64,000 nucleotides of DNA from Arcuatula senhousia (lineage: Eukaryota; Mollusca; Bivalvia; Mytilida; Mytilidae). Positions 11,795-23,050 of the stretch are shown here, piece after piece. The position numbers and the translations under genes are program-made. The DNA is taken from contig OZ020306.1 in assembly GCA_963971305.1 (NCBI GenBank), positions 59,618,686-59,682,685 on the forward strand, read 5' to 3'. The stretch's first letter is position 1. Every line of letters begins with the position of its first letter. Below the pieces are notes generated by a model. That model was not told the DNA's origin. It was given only the letters and a program-made list of their open reading frames with translations, and did not search any database.

Positions 11795-12346
11795 TGGGTG
11801 AGTGAGTGAGTTGGTGTTTTACGCCCGTGCAACGCTATATAGGTTATTTACAGGCGATGAGTGAGTGAGTGAGTTGGTGTTTTACGCCCGTGCAACGCTA
11901 CATAGGTTATTTACAGGCGATGAACATGAAAAGGATGATAAAATGAACATGAAATGATGATGATAAATGAAATATGGGGTGGGGTGGGAAACAAAAGGGA
12001 CAGTTAATTTTGAAGAACCACAGGAAAAGGGGAGAGGTGGGTAGGGGCGGAAAATTCAGCCTATGTGGTGCACTACTTGGCGGTCCACAAAGGGGTCTTT
12101 TAAGTGCATGAAGCGTGGCACTCTCCACACACGTTGGCCCACTATGGTCGGCGGTCAGGGTTTCCGTATTATAGACCTGACAACCCCCGCGGACGAGGGC
12201 TACCCTATTCTGCCACCTAGGGTACACAACTGGTCGCTCTGTGGGCTGAGCACTGACCCGACGTCAGAATCCCAAGACCCTTAGTCGCCTTTTACGACAA
12301 GCTAGGCTCTGCTGCGGGCCTATTCGCCACTCGGGCCCCGCACGGG
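11795..12346 (-). mobile_element. SINE A copy 3 with duplicated 3' end
   Basis: Flanked by exact 14-bp direct repeats AATTGTATAAGTAA at 11781-11794 and 12347-12360, a target-site duplication. The 3' hairpin-plus-tail segment of about 65 bp is present twice in tandem (about 11795-11862 and 11863-11925). The inner copy has one change (CTACATAGG for CTATATAGG). This suggests a template switch or slip at the start of reverse transcription. Confidence 0.95.
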
Positions 12347-12360
12347 AATTGTATAAGTAA

Positions 12361-12949
12361 AGTGTATCACAGACCTTTGAATAAATGTGAGTAATTAATA
12401 GTCAAAAGTTGACTGGTTGCTTTTTGGCTGCTGAGGAAAACAACATGATTTGTTTTTTATGCTGACAGTCATGAAATTGATGTGCCAATTTAAAATGTGG
12501 TAAATGAAAATTGCAAATTTTTTAGTGTATAGTTTTAAGATGCTTGTACTATGATGAATTGAAAGGATTTATAAAATACTTTGTTACAGTGGATTGAGTA
12601 AATATGCATGCCACAAAATCTTATTAAATAAAAAAAAACTTATGGAGCATTTACAGCTTTCAACTTGTATATGTCTTTTATCATTTTTTAATAGACTTCA
12701 TTTGGCAAACAAATTGAAACTATGTGATTTTATTCTTTCTCGCACTTGAGCTGTTCACATGGTATTTTGCATTGGCACTTTGCATGTGTTTTCTTTTTCT
12801 TTGTGTGTCTAGTCAACTATCATACTTGTATGTCCAATATGGGTGCAGACAGGGCTTTCTTCATTAATGTATTGTTCTGTTCTGTATTTGCCTTGATATG
12901 ATGTTTTGTGGATCCATCAACAATAGAGTAACAAACAAACAAGAGGCTC
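12361..12949. other. AT-rich intergenic DNA
   Basis: No gene signal. There are short T-rich runs near 12780-12830 and nothing repeated elsewhere in the window that I can see. Confidence 0.4.
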
Positions 12950-14475
12950 CCAAGAGCCTGAATCGCTCACCTGAACTACACAGATACATATATTTGTAGA
13001 TATTATTGTGCTTAACCATATGCGATTTAAATTTTTGAAATATCTTGGTTAGTTTTCAAGACATTGGGCTTAATAAGTGCAAATTTGGCAAAAATTAGGA
13101 AAAAGAACAATAACTCCCACATCAGCAGTCAGATCTTTTCCGAAATTTCAGGACAGGTAGATCTTATTATACTGATCACTTTTGATTCTTGCACAATTTT
13201 GATATCTGAAACCAGTTTTGAGTTATTAGCAAAAAAATGCAATTTGCCCCTATGTTCTATTTTTATCCATGGTGGCCATGTTTTTTTACGAATCAAAAAT
13301 CTGAACGATAAAGTTGTAGCATATAAGCTATCAAACAGTGTGCCATGTTAAGATGCAGTTGGTCTTACTGTTTCAGACAAGTCGGGGGGGGGGGGGAAAG
13401 TAATGAACAACGGTAAATATTGACGCTTTAAGGGCCATAACTCCTAAAAGAAATGGTTCTACAGCTTTGACCTAATTACATGAATTGTAGATCTTGATGT
13501 GCTTAATCATATGCAATTTGAATTTTTGAAATATCTTGTATAGTTTTCAAGATATAGGGCTAAATTTTTGAAAAAATCCAGAAAAAGGGCAATAACTCCT
13601 ATGTCCTTTGTTGGATCTTCCTGAAAATTTCAGAGCAGGTAGATCTTGAGATGCTGATCACTTTTGTCTCCAATCAGAATTTTGATATCTGTTACCGTTT
13701 TTAAGTTATTTGCAAAAAACTGTAATTTGACCCCTATGTTCTATTTTAAGCCATGGAGGCCATATTTTTTTAGGAATCAAAAATCCAAACGATAGAATTG
13801 TAGCAATAATGCTATTAAACTACTGTGCCAAGTTTGGTTGAAGTTTGATGTATGGTGTCAGACAAGTTAATCTTTGAAATTCTTGGTAAAAGTAATGAAA
13901 AATGGTAAATTTTGACGCTTTAAGGACCATAACTCCTAAAAGAAATGGTTCTACAGCTTTGACCTAATTACATGAAATGTAGATCTTGATGTGCTTAATC
14001 ATATGCAATTTGAATTTTTAAAATATCTTGTATAGTTTTCAAGATATAGGGCTAAATAAGTGCAAAATTTTGAAAAAATCCAGAAAAAGGGCAATAACTC
14101 CTACATCAGTTGTTGGATCTTCTTGAAAATTTCTGGGCAGGTAGATCTTGAGGTGCTGATCACTTTTAGCCTATGCCAGAATTTTGATATCTGTTACCGT
14201 TTTTGAGTTATTTGCAAAAAACTGCAATTTACCCCTATGTTCTATTTTTAGCCATGGCGGCCATGTTTTTCAACGAATCAAAAATCCCCACGCTAGTTTT
14301 ATACTACCTATGCTAATTAACAACTGTGCCAAATTTAAAAGCCATTGGACTTATGGTGTTAGAGGAGTTAACGTTTGAAAAATGTTAACGACGACGGACG
14401 ACGACGGACGACGGACGACGACGGACGCCAAGTGATGGCAATAGCTCACATGGACCTTCGGTCCAGGTGAGCTAA
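12950..14475 (-). mobile_element. Long non-coding repeat, family D, copy 1
   Basis: In element orientation it starts with a near-perfect hairpin (14443-14473, arms AGCTCACCTGGACC and GGTCC.TGTGAGCT). This is followed by the phrase TTGCCATCACTTGGCGTCCG and a (GTC)n tract. It ends at the other side with CAGGTGAGCGATTCAGGCTC and GGCTCTTGGGAGCC. The body consists of two to three degenerate subunits of about 450 bp carrying phrases such as GCCATGGTGG...AAAAATAG. No long ORF exists; the frame at 13064-13351 is chance. It matches a non-coding repeat I recall as common in mussels. Its mobilisation class is unknown. Confidence 0.8.
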
Positions 14476-15741
14476 AAAAGCTCTTATACCACATTTATTA
14501 TTTAATATTTCACTTGATATTAAATTCACCACTGAACTCATTCATTTACACAACATATTAATTCATGATTTTTACTCAATCTTTTTCACATCATCCTAGG
14601 ATGTTTATATATTTTGTAGCTGCTCAAAACAAATTTTCATAATTTCTATAGACTTTTGGACTCCTTAGTTGGAAGAATAAAGCAAAACTATTTTGATGCT
14701 AGATATATCCACTTGTATTCCACATGTTTCAGTATTGTAAGAATTATATATGCACAGTCAGCATTTATTCATATCTTGAAATTGGAGATGCTGATGACTT
14801 TTATCAACTTTTAGCTTTATATGTCTCTTTGTCTGAAAGAAAAAAATATTTATACTTTACTTGCTAATATATTAATATTAAACATACAATGTAGGACACA
14901 ATTCACATATAAATCCACATTTAAATTAATATTTTGCAAATAAATAATGTTTTAGAAATAAATATCAGCTTACAATAATGTATTTTTTATCAACAATAAT
15001 GATCAATACATGTAATAGTCTTGCAATTTCACATGTCCTAAAGTTGCACCAATCCCACTTTAATATTATCAATCAATCAATCAATCAGTTTATTTGATAA
15101 AGCTCATGAATTCACAATGCAATGTAATCAAAAAGACATATGTAAGACATAAGTATAAGATGTAAACAAGATGAAATAAAACATTTTTGTCCCAATATTT
15201 CAAGTTATAATATTATATTAAATTAATTAATTCATAATTTTTTGCCTAATGTCTGTACATGTACATATTTCATATTATTAACATGTATTATCAGGTGTAT
15301 TACTTGGTTATCTTAGCAGTAATGAAAAGGATTTCATACCATAAAATGAGATTTTATTAACTGTACATGACTGTATATGTACATGTCATGCATGAGTACA
15401 AAATCAAAATGTATGACCACATCCTATCTTAACCTTTTAAAATTTTAAAATGATCAAGTTAATTACTGTCCTTTTATTTTTACTAGCTGACAGTAATGCT
15501 AAATTTTAACTTTTGGAACTACCAGCAAAAGACCTAAGACATGAGCTACAATACCTAAAACTTATAACGACCTATAATGTGTGTGCAAAAGCATTTTAAA
15601 AGTCAAGAAATAACACACATGTATAAAATCTGAGAAATTGGCACGAGTTTTCTTCTTTATTGTCAAAGTAATGGTAGGCTAGCGATACAATTTATACGTC
15701 ATATTTCTCATGAAAATAAAACAATATTACACAAAACTAAC
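14476..15741. other. AT-rich intergenic or intronic DNA with (AATC)n tract
   Basis: Probably intron or 3' flank of the minus-strand exon at 15742. An (AATC)4-5 run at about 15068-15086 followed by TTTATTTGATAAAGC could be the 3' tail of an unseen LINE fragment. No other feature is supported. Confidence 0.4.
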
Positions 15742-15857
15742 CTGTTTGTATTTTTCCGATATTCGTAGTGGTCCAAAGTGGCATGGCAAATCATCACACT
15801 GCCAACACTGGGTCGGATTTCAGCAAGGACTAACAATTTAACGGCTACATCGTCCAT
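15742..15857 (-). CDS. First coding exon of an unrecognised gene
   Basis: On the minus strand an ATG (15857-15855) opens 38 codons that end at a donor, AACAG|GTTAGT (exon edge 15742). The peptide begins MDDVAVKLLVLAEIRPSVGS and has a Cys-His pair further on (ICHATLDHY). I do not recognise a domain. The exon points away from the TatD-like exon on the + strand, so the 490 bp between could be a shared promoter. Later exons are not identified in the AT-rich DNA to the left. Confidence 0.4.
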
Positions 15858-16345
15858 GTCGTCAATAAAAGAATGTTAAAATTGTTTCCCATAATAAAAT
15901 TAATTCAGAGCTCCGCCAACAAGGTCATCATCTTAAGAGTAGAGACGTAACAACTGACTTTTTATTAAAAAACAGGTGCTTGTTGACATTTCAACGTCAC
16001 TTACACAAAATGGACGACGTCATAACAACGTCCAAGCACTTTACCGATAATGATTTTCCAAATATGGTCATTGAAATACGCCCACGGCTTTTGACATATT
16101 TTATATTCTGTGAGATATAACAAATATGTTCACTTGAAATGAAACAAAGGGTTCTTTTAGAATAAATATTAACTTTTGAATCGATGTAAGACCGAATAAT
16201 GCAGATTGTGATGGAATAACACGGAAGAAAAATATCGCGTCGTCAGGGGCAACCAATACAGCTAATAAATATTCATCAGGATGGAAGAGTTATCTTTTCC
16301 TGGAAAAAGTTCTCGGAACTACATTAACATACCCGCGACCTTCAG
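15858..16345. promoter_or_regulatory. Candidate divergent promoter region
   Basis: This spacer lies between a minus-strand start codon and a plus-strand coding exon. It has several CpG-containing ACGTCA/CGTCAT (CRE-like) motifs near 15990-16030. A 37-codon + frame starting ATGGACGACGTC at about 16010 could be an upstream ORF or a lost exon. The promoter role is inferred only from position and motif content. Confidence 0.25.
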
Positions 16346-16720
16346 TTGTTAGATGTCCTTGTTAAAATCCTGTCACCAGATCATCCAGTTCACTGGCATT
16401 GTTTCCTGAGCTCCTTTGAAGTTTTTGGTTCCATTACTGGCTATTGTACCAACATAGTCATAGGAGTCACACCATTCATTTTTCATCAGGATAAAGCCAC
16501 TCAAATGTGCAAATTCATTAGATCGTTAGGTGCCAGGGCATTGGAATACCTTGTCCTCGAGTCAGATTCTCCCTTTATCAAGTACCAAGGATCTCCGACT
16601 ACACCCTATGTTGTACATTATGTGGCAGAAGAATTGGGCAGAATATTGAATGTCTCCTGGGAGGAAGTCTGTTCAAGGACAGCTGAGAACGCTGCCAAAG
16701 TGTATAAGAAACGCCATTAA
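16346..16720 (+). CDS. TatD-family metal-dependent hydrolase, C-terminal exon
   Basis: There are 125 open codons up to TAA at 16718-16720. The frame starts at TTG directly after a CCTTCAG acceptor-like site, so this is an exon and not a complete gene. Motifs match TatD/TATDN2 DNases: PVHWHCF (a metal-site His after the barrel strand), NIVIGVTP, YLVLESDSPF (the LLETD-like metal Asp) and the closing EVCSRTAENAAKVY helix. A full TatD barrel is about 260-300 residues, so the first half must lie in upstream exons that I do not see, or this is a retained fragment. The family cleaves DNA or RNA ends. Sequence conservation argues for recent function. Confidence 0.65.
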   Translation: MLDVLVKILSPDHPVHWHCFLSSFEVFGSITGYCTNIVIGVTPFIFHQDKATQMCKFIRSLGARALEYLVLESDSPFIKYQGSPTTPYVVHYVAEELGRILNVSWEEVCSRTAENAAKVYKKRH

Positions 16721-17260
16721 ATGATCCAGTTGTGCAGAGTTGTGTATATAGACTGTTTTTAAAGAGTTCTTCTAGGAAAGAAGGATGTTATGTTTGTTCA
16801 TTCATGAACTTGTAAATATGTTTGCAGTTTGTACAGAATTTCTATAATGACAATGTATTTTATGATGATTGTGTTCACCCAGAGCGCCGGTAGCCCTGGC
16901 CTTGGGCAACACAATCATCATGTGTTTTCATGTTTAAAACCAGTTACCGTTACTATTTACTTCCAGATTACTGCCGGACCCTAACACCACTTAATTTCAA
17001 TCCATGTTCCACAACCTCCTGATCAACTCTTCAAATGTATAATGGGGAAGAGTGTGGAAGTGCTCCCAGAAAGGAGGTTTATGAATTGAGAATTCTAGAC
17101 CGGAAGTGACGTTTCAATAGGATTCTAGGAAGACTTCACTTCGATTTCCAATCCTTAGCAGACCAGACGTTCTGATACTTTGGGAATCTTCATACTCAAG
17201 CTCAATATTGCAAAGCTATATACACTTGTCTGACATGTCAGGTAATCCCTTGCACTACAC
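16721..17260 (+). other. 3' flank of TatD-like exon
   Basis: Likely the 3'UTR and downstream DNA. Near 16855-16925 an imperfect inverted repeat (ATGATGATTGTGTT ... AACACAATCATCAT) can form a hairpin with 14-bp arms. No further coding signal. Confidence 0.45.
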
Positions 17261-17626
17261 CTAGTTAAGCCCATGGCCAATTCTGCAATACTTCTCTACG
17301 GAAACTTTCATTAAACCTCCTTTTTTCCCGATGGCCAGTGTGTCAGTTAGGTGAATTATAACTTGGTCAAATGTAGACCTACTCATCCTGAAACGTTCTG
17401 TGAAGTCATCAGGGATGAAAAGTGGCATAACACGCTCTACATAATCTCTCTCTCTTGCCTTTGTTCTACGTTTGCATGCAACAAGGAGAAGCATTTGAAA
17501 TATTGCTTGATTATTGTGCTGACGATTCCAGAGTAACCTTGTCCACGAATCTGGACCGTCATCTTCCGCGGATTGGCTAGTCAATAAATCAACCAAGTAT
17601 GGGAGCTGCCATTTTAAATTCACCAA
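17261..17626 (-). pseudogene. PIF/Harbinger transposase N-terminal fragment
   Basis: The 121-residue frame contains YVERVMPLFIPDDFTERFRM, SRSTFDQVIIHL and a VSVEKYCRIG stretch, the hallmark N-terminal region that precedes the DDE_Tnp_4 nuclease in animal PIF/Harbinger transposases. Family members are about 350-400 residues and the catalytic DDE part is absent downstream on this strand, so it is a truncated relic. The next frame at 17620-17835 is low-complexity Phe/Leu repeat sequence and not part of it. Confidence 0.7.
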
Positions 17627-18379
17627 ACCACCAATTTATCGAAAATATCCAAACTTGGTTTGGTTTTCAAACTTTTTAGATGAAACCGAAACCTTAACTG
17701 AAACTGGTTTCCAAAACTGAAACCTAAACCAGAACCAGTTTTCCTCCCGATAAATTCGACCATAGGTAAGAAAACCAACATTTTCAAAATTCTGTTCATC
17801 ATAAAGTTCAGGATCAAGATCCTTTTCACGAACATCTTTTAAACTGTGCTAAATGTTGGAAAATTTTAACTGCATTTGTCATTAAAATACTAAAAGCGAT
17901 ATTTAAATACCAAATTTACGTCTGATGGATTGAATTGCGCCCGGTGTGATTTCACTTTCGGCGTTGCTCTGTTACGAGCAATGGGACCGCATTGTTGTCA
18001 CTTGTGAATGCCCTCGTGGTACTTCTTCTGTCACTTATTCAACACAACGGACAAGGGTTAACAATAAATGTACTATTAAATATATCAATTGGAATACCTT
18101 TCCTAGCTAGTTAATTCAGTCAGCTCAGCGACGAGTTTGTATATCTTGTCTTCTCCAAGCTGGAATCTCGCTACTGCGGGAAACTTCTGGGTCACACTGC
18201 GCAGCCTCTAGCAGTACATCAACCAGTCGCTGGTCTTCTTGGTTGGTGCCGACCAATGGACATCGAGCTGGCGTCATCCTAACTGGATCGGGATCCCCTT
18301 GACGTAACGGGCAACCCCACAACACCATTGTAGCTCCGCCTAATCAAAGATGTCACAGGAGCTACATTATTGTAGCTAT
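17627..18379. other. Low-complexity and dispersed-repeat DNA
   Basis: About 17640-17760 is an imperfect AAACC/GGTTT-rich simple sequence. The piece around 17995-18112 (TGTGAATGCC ... AATACCTTTCCTAGCTAG) is similar to 42632-42758, so it is a dispersed repeat. A GC-richer piece at 18121-18350 has a minus-strand open frame without known motifs and could be a gene scrap. Confidence 0.4.
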
Positions 18380-18733
18380 GAATAGGGTAGCACTCGTCCG
18401 CGGGGGTTGTCAGGTCTATAATACGGAAACCCTGACCGTTGACCATAGTGGGCCAACGTGTTTGGAGAATGCCACGCTTCATGCACGGAAAAGACCACTT
18501 TGTGGACCGCCAAGTAGTGCACCACATGGGCTAAATGTTCTCTCCCTACCCACTTCTCCCCTTTTCCTGTGGTTCTTCAAAATTTACCGGTCTTTTGTTT
18601 CCCACCCCATCCCCATATTTCATTTATCATCATCATTTCATGTTCATTTTATCACCATTTTCATGTTCATCGCCTGTAAATAACCTATACAGCGTTGCAC
18701 GGGCCTAAAACACCAACTCATTCACTAGCTCAC
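18380..18733 (+). mobile_element. SINE A copy 4, 5'-truncated and diverged
   Basis: Starts inside the body at GAATAGGGTAGCACTCG and runs to the hairpin and a decayed tail (CTCATTCACTAGCTCAC). It has more point differences than most copies, for example TTTGGAGAATGCC. No target duplication was found, consistent with age. Confidence 0.9.
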
Positions 18734-18968
18734 GAATTGACTTTCAAGGAAGACTTTTAAAAAGGCTCTATGACAAACGTGATGACTTCAACTTTCCAAT
18801 CGTCGGGTTTCTTTACTTGTGTAGCAACATTCCGTCTGCTCCAGCTTATGGAATTTACGTATCTCAATTGATTCGTTACTCCAGAGAATGCGAGACTTGC
18901 ATCGATTTCCTTAGCAGAGAGTCACGGCTGACACAAAAATTGCTCACACAGGGTTATGTTGCAAATTA

Positions 18969-19077
18969 AACTATGAGCTACACAGAGTACCACTACCATT
19001 ATTTGTGTAAATGATCACATTTAATACAAAAACTAACCACAAAAATATCTTTGTAGTACTCTGAGTGGCTCATAGTT
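18969..19077. mobile_element. 109-bp MITE with TTA duplications
   Basis: The arms AACTATGAGC(T/C)AC(A/T)CAGAGTAC are inverted with two mismatches over about 22 bp. TTA lies at 18966-18968 and 19078-19080. A 3-bp TTA/TNA duplication is typical of PIF/Harbinger-driven MITEs, and a Harbinger transposase fragment lies 1.3 kb away. The link between them is inference. Confidence 0.6.
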
Positions 19078-19175
19078 TTATTGGACAAAAACTACTAAAA
19101 CATTGCGTAATTTTAACACTTATTCAATTAAATGCAATTTTCACATAACTTGATGACGTCATTGTGACATATTAA

Positions 19176-20328
19176 CAAGAGGCTCCCAGGAGCCTGAATC
19201 GCTCACCTGGTCTAGATGTCAAATCTATGGAGTCATTTGTCTTAATGAGCTGAATTTTTAAGCAAAAAGGCTTTTTTTTATCTGCAATAGTTTTCATTCT
19301 CTGTAAGCAAAAAAACACTATTTTTTGCCTTAAAATGGCCATATTCCCTTTAGGGGATCATCTGCCAACTTCAAGCCTATGAAGACTTTTGTACAGCTTA
19401 ATGAACTGAATGTTTAAGCAAGCAACAGCTTTTCTTTATCTGCAAAAGTTTTCATTCTATAGGCCAAAAACACTATTTTTCACCTTTCAGGGACCATCGC
19501 CCCTAATAGAGGTCATCTGACCTCTTTGACACTATGGGCACTTAATTTGTAGAGTTAAATAAACTTAACATTTAAGCAAGCAACAGCTATTCTCTATCTG
19601 CAATAGTTTTCATTCTAAAGGTCAAAAACACAATTTTTTGCCTTTAAGGGGCTATAACCCCTAAAAGGGGTCATCTGTCAACTTTGACCCTATGGAGACT
19701 TTTGTACAGCTAAATGAGCTGAACATTTAAGCAAGCAACAGCTTTTCTCTATCTGCAATAGTTTTCATTCTATAGGCCAAAACACTATTTTTCGCCTTAA
19801 AGGGGCTGTAACCCTTATAAGGGGTCATCTGACAAATTTGACCCTATGGAGACTTTTGTAGAGCTTGATGAGCTGAACATTTAAGCAAGCAATAGCTTTT
19901 CTCTATCTGCAATAGTTATCATACTATAGGGCAAAAAGATGAAAAAAATGCTATTTTTCACCTTTAAGGGGCCATAACCCCTATAAGGGGTCATCTGACA
20001 ACTTCGACCAAATGGAGACCTTTGTAGAACCTTTGTTCCTGAAGCTGTAACGTGGCATCAGATTTCATTTATCTCTTATACTTTTTGAATTACAAGCCAA
20101 AAACAGTAGTCTGACACCCCTGTTCTATTTTTAGCCAGGGCGGCCATGTTTTTTGACGAATCAAAAATCGAAACACAACTTTTATGCAGGACACCCTAAG
20201 GATCAATCATACCAAGTTTCATTGAATTCTGTTCAGTTGTTTCAGAGGAGAAGATTTTTGAAAAATTGTTAACAGACGACGACGACGACGACGGACGCCA
20301 AGTGATGGCAATAGGTCCAGGTGAGCTA
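19176..20328 (-). mobile_element. Family D repeat, copy 2
   Basis: Begins AAGAGGCTCCCAGGAGCC and closes with (GAC)n GGACGCCAAGTGATGGCAATAG...CAGGTGAGCT. The terminal hairpin is partly deleted (AATAGGTCCAGG). The interior has at least five tandem subunits of about 130-180 bp built around TATGGAGACTTTTGTA and GCAACAGCTTTTCTCTATC, so this copy expanded a different subunit from copy 1. Confidence 0.8.
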
Positions 20329-20493
20329 AAAAGAGATTTTGTTAAAACTACTGTTATTTTACTATACCTTGTTCATTTAAGAACTGATCTTGAATAGTTT
20401 CACCTATACTCAATATTTTTTTAAATGCCGAATTAGCACTAATCATATCTTGTCCTTTAGTGTTTATGTGTACAATTTCTCATGTTTAAGTAC

Positions 20494-20670
20494 CTGAATT
20501 GAAGACGATTACTGCTTCATAAATGTTTCCGTCCTTCAATGGTGCACTGTATGTGTCTCCTATACTGAAGTTTCTCGTGTCGCCACTCTCACCATCTTCA
20601 TCTTCCAGCTGACTTGAGTTTAATGGGTCACTGTTCATTTGATCGGCAGTAAATTGTACAATGAACCAGT
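20494..20670 (-). CDS. Internal exon of an unrecognised gene
   Basis: A 177-nt open exon lies between an acceptor (TAATTTTTAG|ACTGG) and a donor (AATTCAG|GTACTT). It encodes about 58 residues starting WFIVQFTADQMNSDP, with an acidic middle (EDEDGESGD) and ending NFSIGDTYSAPLKDGNIYEA plus VIVFNSG. The last part looks like a small beta-barrel reader module (Tudor- or BEN-associated style), a weak guess. Codon quality and both splice sites favour a real exon. A second minus-strand exon lies at 22931-23050, and the two may belong to one gene although their phases do not join directly. Confidence 0.5.
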
Positions 20671-20886
20671 CTAAAAATTACAAATTAAGTTTAGAAATAT
20701 TAAAATAAAGTGATAAATATAATATTTATATCTATACAGTAATTGTAGACTAAGACACATTGCATATACGTTTTGTAGAAGACGTAACGTACTGTACATA
20801 TAGGGTAGAATTATTCAACTCAGAATCAGCGAATTTCAAAATTCATTTGTAGAATTTAGTCTTAATACTTACCTTAAATCGAAAGT

Positions 20887-21258
20887 ACCGTGCGGGGCCC
20901 GGGTTGCGAATAGGCCAGCAGCAGAGCCTAGCTTGTCGTAAGAGGCGACTAAGGGTAAGGGTCTTGGGATCCTGACGTTGGGTCAGTGTACAGCCCTTAG
21001 AGCAACCAAGTGTGTACCCTAGGTGGCTAAATAGGGAAGCTCTCGTCCGCGGGGGTTGTCGAATCTATAATACGGAAACCCTGACCGAGGACCATAGTGG
21101 ACCAACGTGTGTGAAGAGTGCCACGCTTCATGCACGTAAAAGATCCCTTTGTGGACTGCAAAGTAGCGCATCACAGGCGTGGCATTCTCCACACACGTTT
21201 AAATTTGTACGACAAGCTATGCTCTGCTGCGGGTCTATTATCCATTCCCCCCACGGGA
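20887..21258 (+). mobile_element. SINE A copy 5, rearranged
   Basis: Residues of the head and body run forward to about 21176 (CACCATAGG equivalent). The sequence then flips into the complementary strand for a shortened second head (about 21177-21258, GCGTGGCATTCTCC...CCCCACGGGA). This inverted arrangement resembles copies 1 and 2, where two heads also face outwards. Many substitutions show that it is old. Confidence 0.75.
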
Positions 21259-21879
21259 CTCGCGCGACATGAAGGTTGAGTTTTATTCTATACCAGGAAT
21301 TGGACAGAAATGGAGAATTTTTCCTAAGCCCCGCTGGCATCCAGCCATATTGATCTTTTCCGTTTTGCTTCCCGTGTCTTCCGTTCTGTCCCGGTGTGCC
21401 AAGACTGTAATGTGTGTTTTTAGTTACATGACTTAACCGTTATTTACTTATTGAATTTTGTTTGTTATTTGTATTTTTTTATGTTTTACATTTTTTTTTA
21501 TTAAGAAGTTACATTTTTAACATGTTATTCTTTTATATACCGAGAAGATTTATTATTGTTGTTATATATATATTTTTTTTATATATACAAACTTACATGA
21601 GGGCGGGCGTCAACAATTGGTTTTGTTCTCTTGAGGGAGGGAGAAGTGAGATGGAGTCCAGGGCATTGAGGCCAAAGACTGCCGGGATTCAGAGTCAGAC
21701 AGCTACAGCATCGCAACATCATCAAGAATAGAAGATAACGTAGAAAAGGTTTAGCCCAGTGTAACTGGAGCTCTTCCTGAGGCAGAGAGGGTGGACACAG
21801 AACTTCTTGTTTCAACTACAGAGTTTGATGTACCTTTGATAGAGATAGATGTTGCATTTCGCACATGGTTACTGCGATA
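21259..21879. other. T-rich intergenic DNA
   Basis: Long T runs and TATA-rich sequence at about 21470-21590. The frame at 21462-21731 is low complexity. From 21640 composition becomes more coding-like and leads into the pseudogene at 21880, perhaps its 5' portion. Confidence 0.4.
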
Positions 21880-22185
21880 ATGGACCAGATCTTGGATGAA
21901 TGTGACAAATCAGAAGGAAATGATGATGAACATTGTGACTCGGATGCCTGCAGTACAGATAAATATCGCTCAGAGCCGTAATATGAAAATGATAAGAAGA
22001 CAGAAGTAAAGAAAGTTACTTTAAGAGTGTCGACCAAAAGGAAGTTTGATGGAAATATTAAGGTAGAGACTGAAATAGAAGTGGTGGAGTTCAGTGAATG
22101 CTATGACAGTCTGGATGCCTACTTAAAGACCATGAATATTTTATTAAACACCAGAAAAAGAAAAAGGACAGTGATTGAATTATGA
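21880..22185 (+). pseudogene. Acidic protein remnant with one internal stop
   Basis: The frame from ATG at 21880 to TGA at 22183-22185 covers 102 codons with one TAA at 21979-21981. The first part is very acidic (DECDKSEGNDDEHCDSD). The second holds KKVTLRVSTKRKFDG and an EVVEFSECYDSLDAYLK stretch, then a Lys/Arg-rich end. Amino-acid make-up and the single break suggest a recently dead coding exon. Family unknown. Confidence 0.35.
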
Positions 22186-22258
22186 GCATTAATGTGTACT
22201 TTTGTTCAAGTTATTGAGAAACTATTCATTTCCCAAACCATGGTTGTAAAACGTTTTT

Positions 22259-22668
22259 TAGTTAGTTAGTTAGTTAGTTATTGCTTTACTCCCAAGCAGC
22301 AGGATTTCGGCTATATCCGGGAGATGAACATGAAAGCGGTGATGCGATGAACATGAAATTATGATGAAGTGGAGGAAATGGGGACACAAGGCAAATCGGG
22401 TAGGAGAGTTTTGACTACCACTGGAAAAAGGAGTGATGGGTAGGGACGGGAAATTTAGCCTTCTGCATGGGGATCCTACGGGTCCTACCCTTGCCGAAAC
22501 CTGCAGCAGGGTTATTTAACGTGCGAGGAACGTGACATTTTCCCAACACGGTGCACCACTAAGGTTTTCGATCAGGTTTTCCGTATTATCGCCTGACCAC
22601 CCCGCATCTCTCGATGTCATGGCTGCCCCATTCAACCACCTGGAGTACACATCCCAGTCGCTTTTGGG
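22259..22668 (-). mobile_element. SINE B copy 1, 5'-truncated
   Basis: SINE B is the second family. It shares the 5' head (CCGGGTGGCGAATAGGCCCG) and a central core with SINE A but has its own body and an (ACTA)n tail, here five TTAG units. This copy has the 3' hairpin and body but stops before the head at about 22668. Confidence 0.9.
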
Positions 22669-22930
22669 CTTTTAGGATTTTATCATTTCCATTTACACCG
22701 GTATTGTCATTAGCATTCTTATTCTACTGTCATTAATTACCTTCCTGCTTTTCTATCTATTCACATAAATTTTTTTTTACATATTTTGATTTTTTTCAGT
22801 TCACTTTATTTGTTACGTTTTGTGACTAAAAGAACACTCCATAATATGACATTTCATGAGTGGCTGGTATATTTTTCGTTTAAGTGGTCTTTTAGATGTT
22901 TCATTTTATGAACCAAGCAAGGTAGTTTAC
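22669..22930. other. AT-rich DNA, probable intron
   Basis: Lies just downstream of the donor of the exon at 22931 on the minus strand. Nothing else seen. Confidence 0.35.
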
Positions 22931-23050
22931 CTTTGTAGTCTTAGTTTCTTGATATAGTTTATTTAGAAATGCAAGAGGGTTGTCAAGATTTGTGTCCTCA
23001 ATCTCAGAAGGTAAAGGAGACATCTCTTTAATGACTTGCTTTATCTCAGC
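22931..23050 (-). CDS. Internal exon, 40 codons, unknown protein
   Basis: Exactly 120 nt between an acceptor (GATTTAG|GCTGAG) and a donor (ACAAAG|GTAAAC). The peptide starts AEIKQVIKEMSPLPSEIEDT and continues NLDNPLAFLNKLYQETKTTK. It is helical and charged, with no recognised domain. It may belong with the 20494-20670 exon and an upstream first exon near 23670. Confidence 0.45.

Noticed and set aside
22361..22680. Family B unit as a DNA transposon with inverted ends
   Set aside because: Ends are not inverted, tails vary in length, and 5'-truncated copies with target duplications fit retrotransposition.
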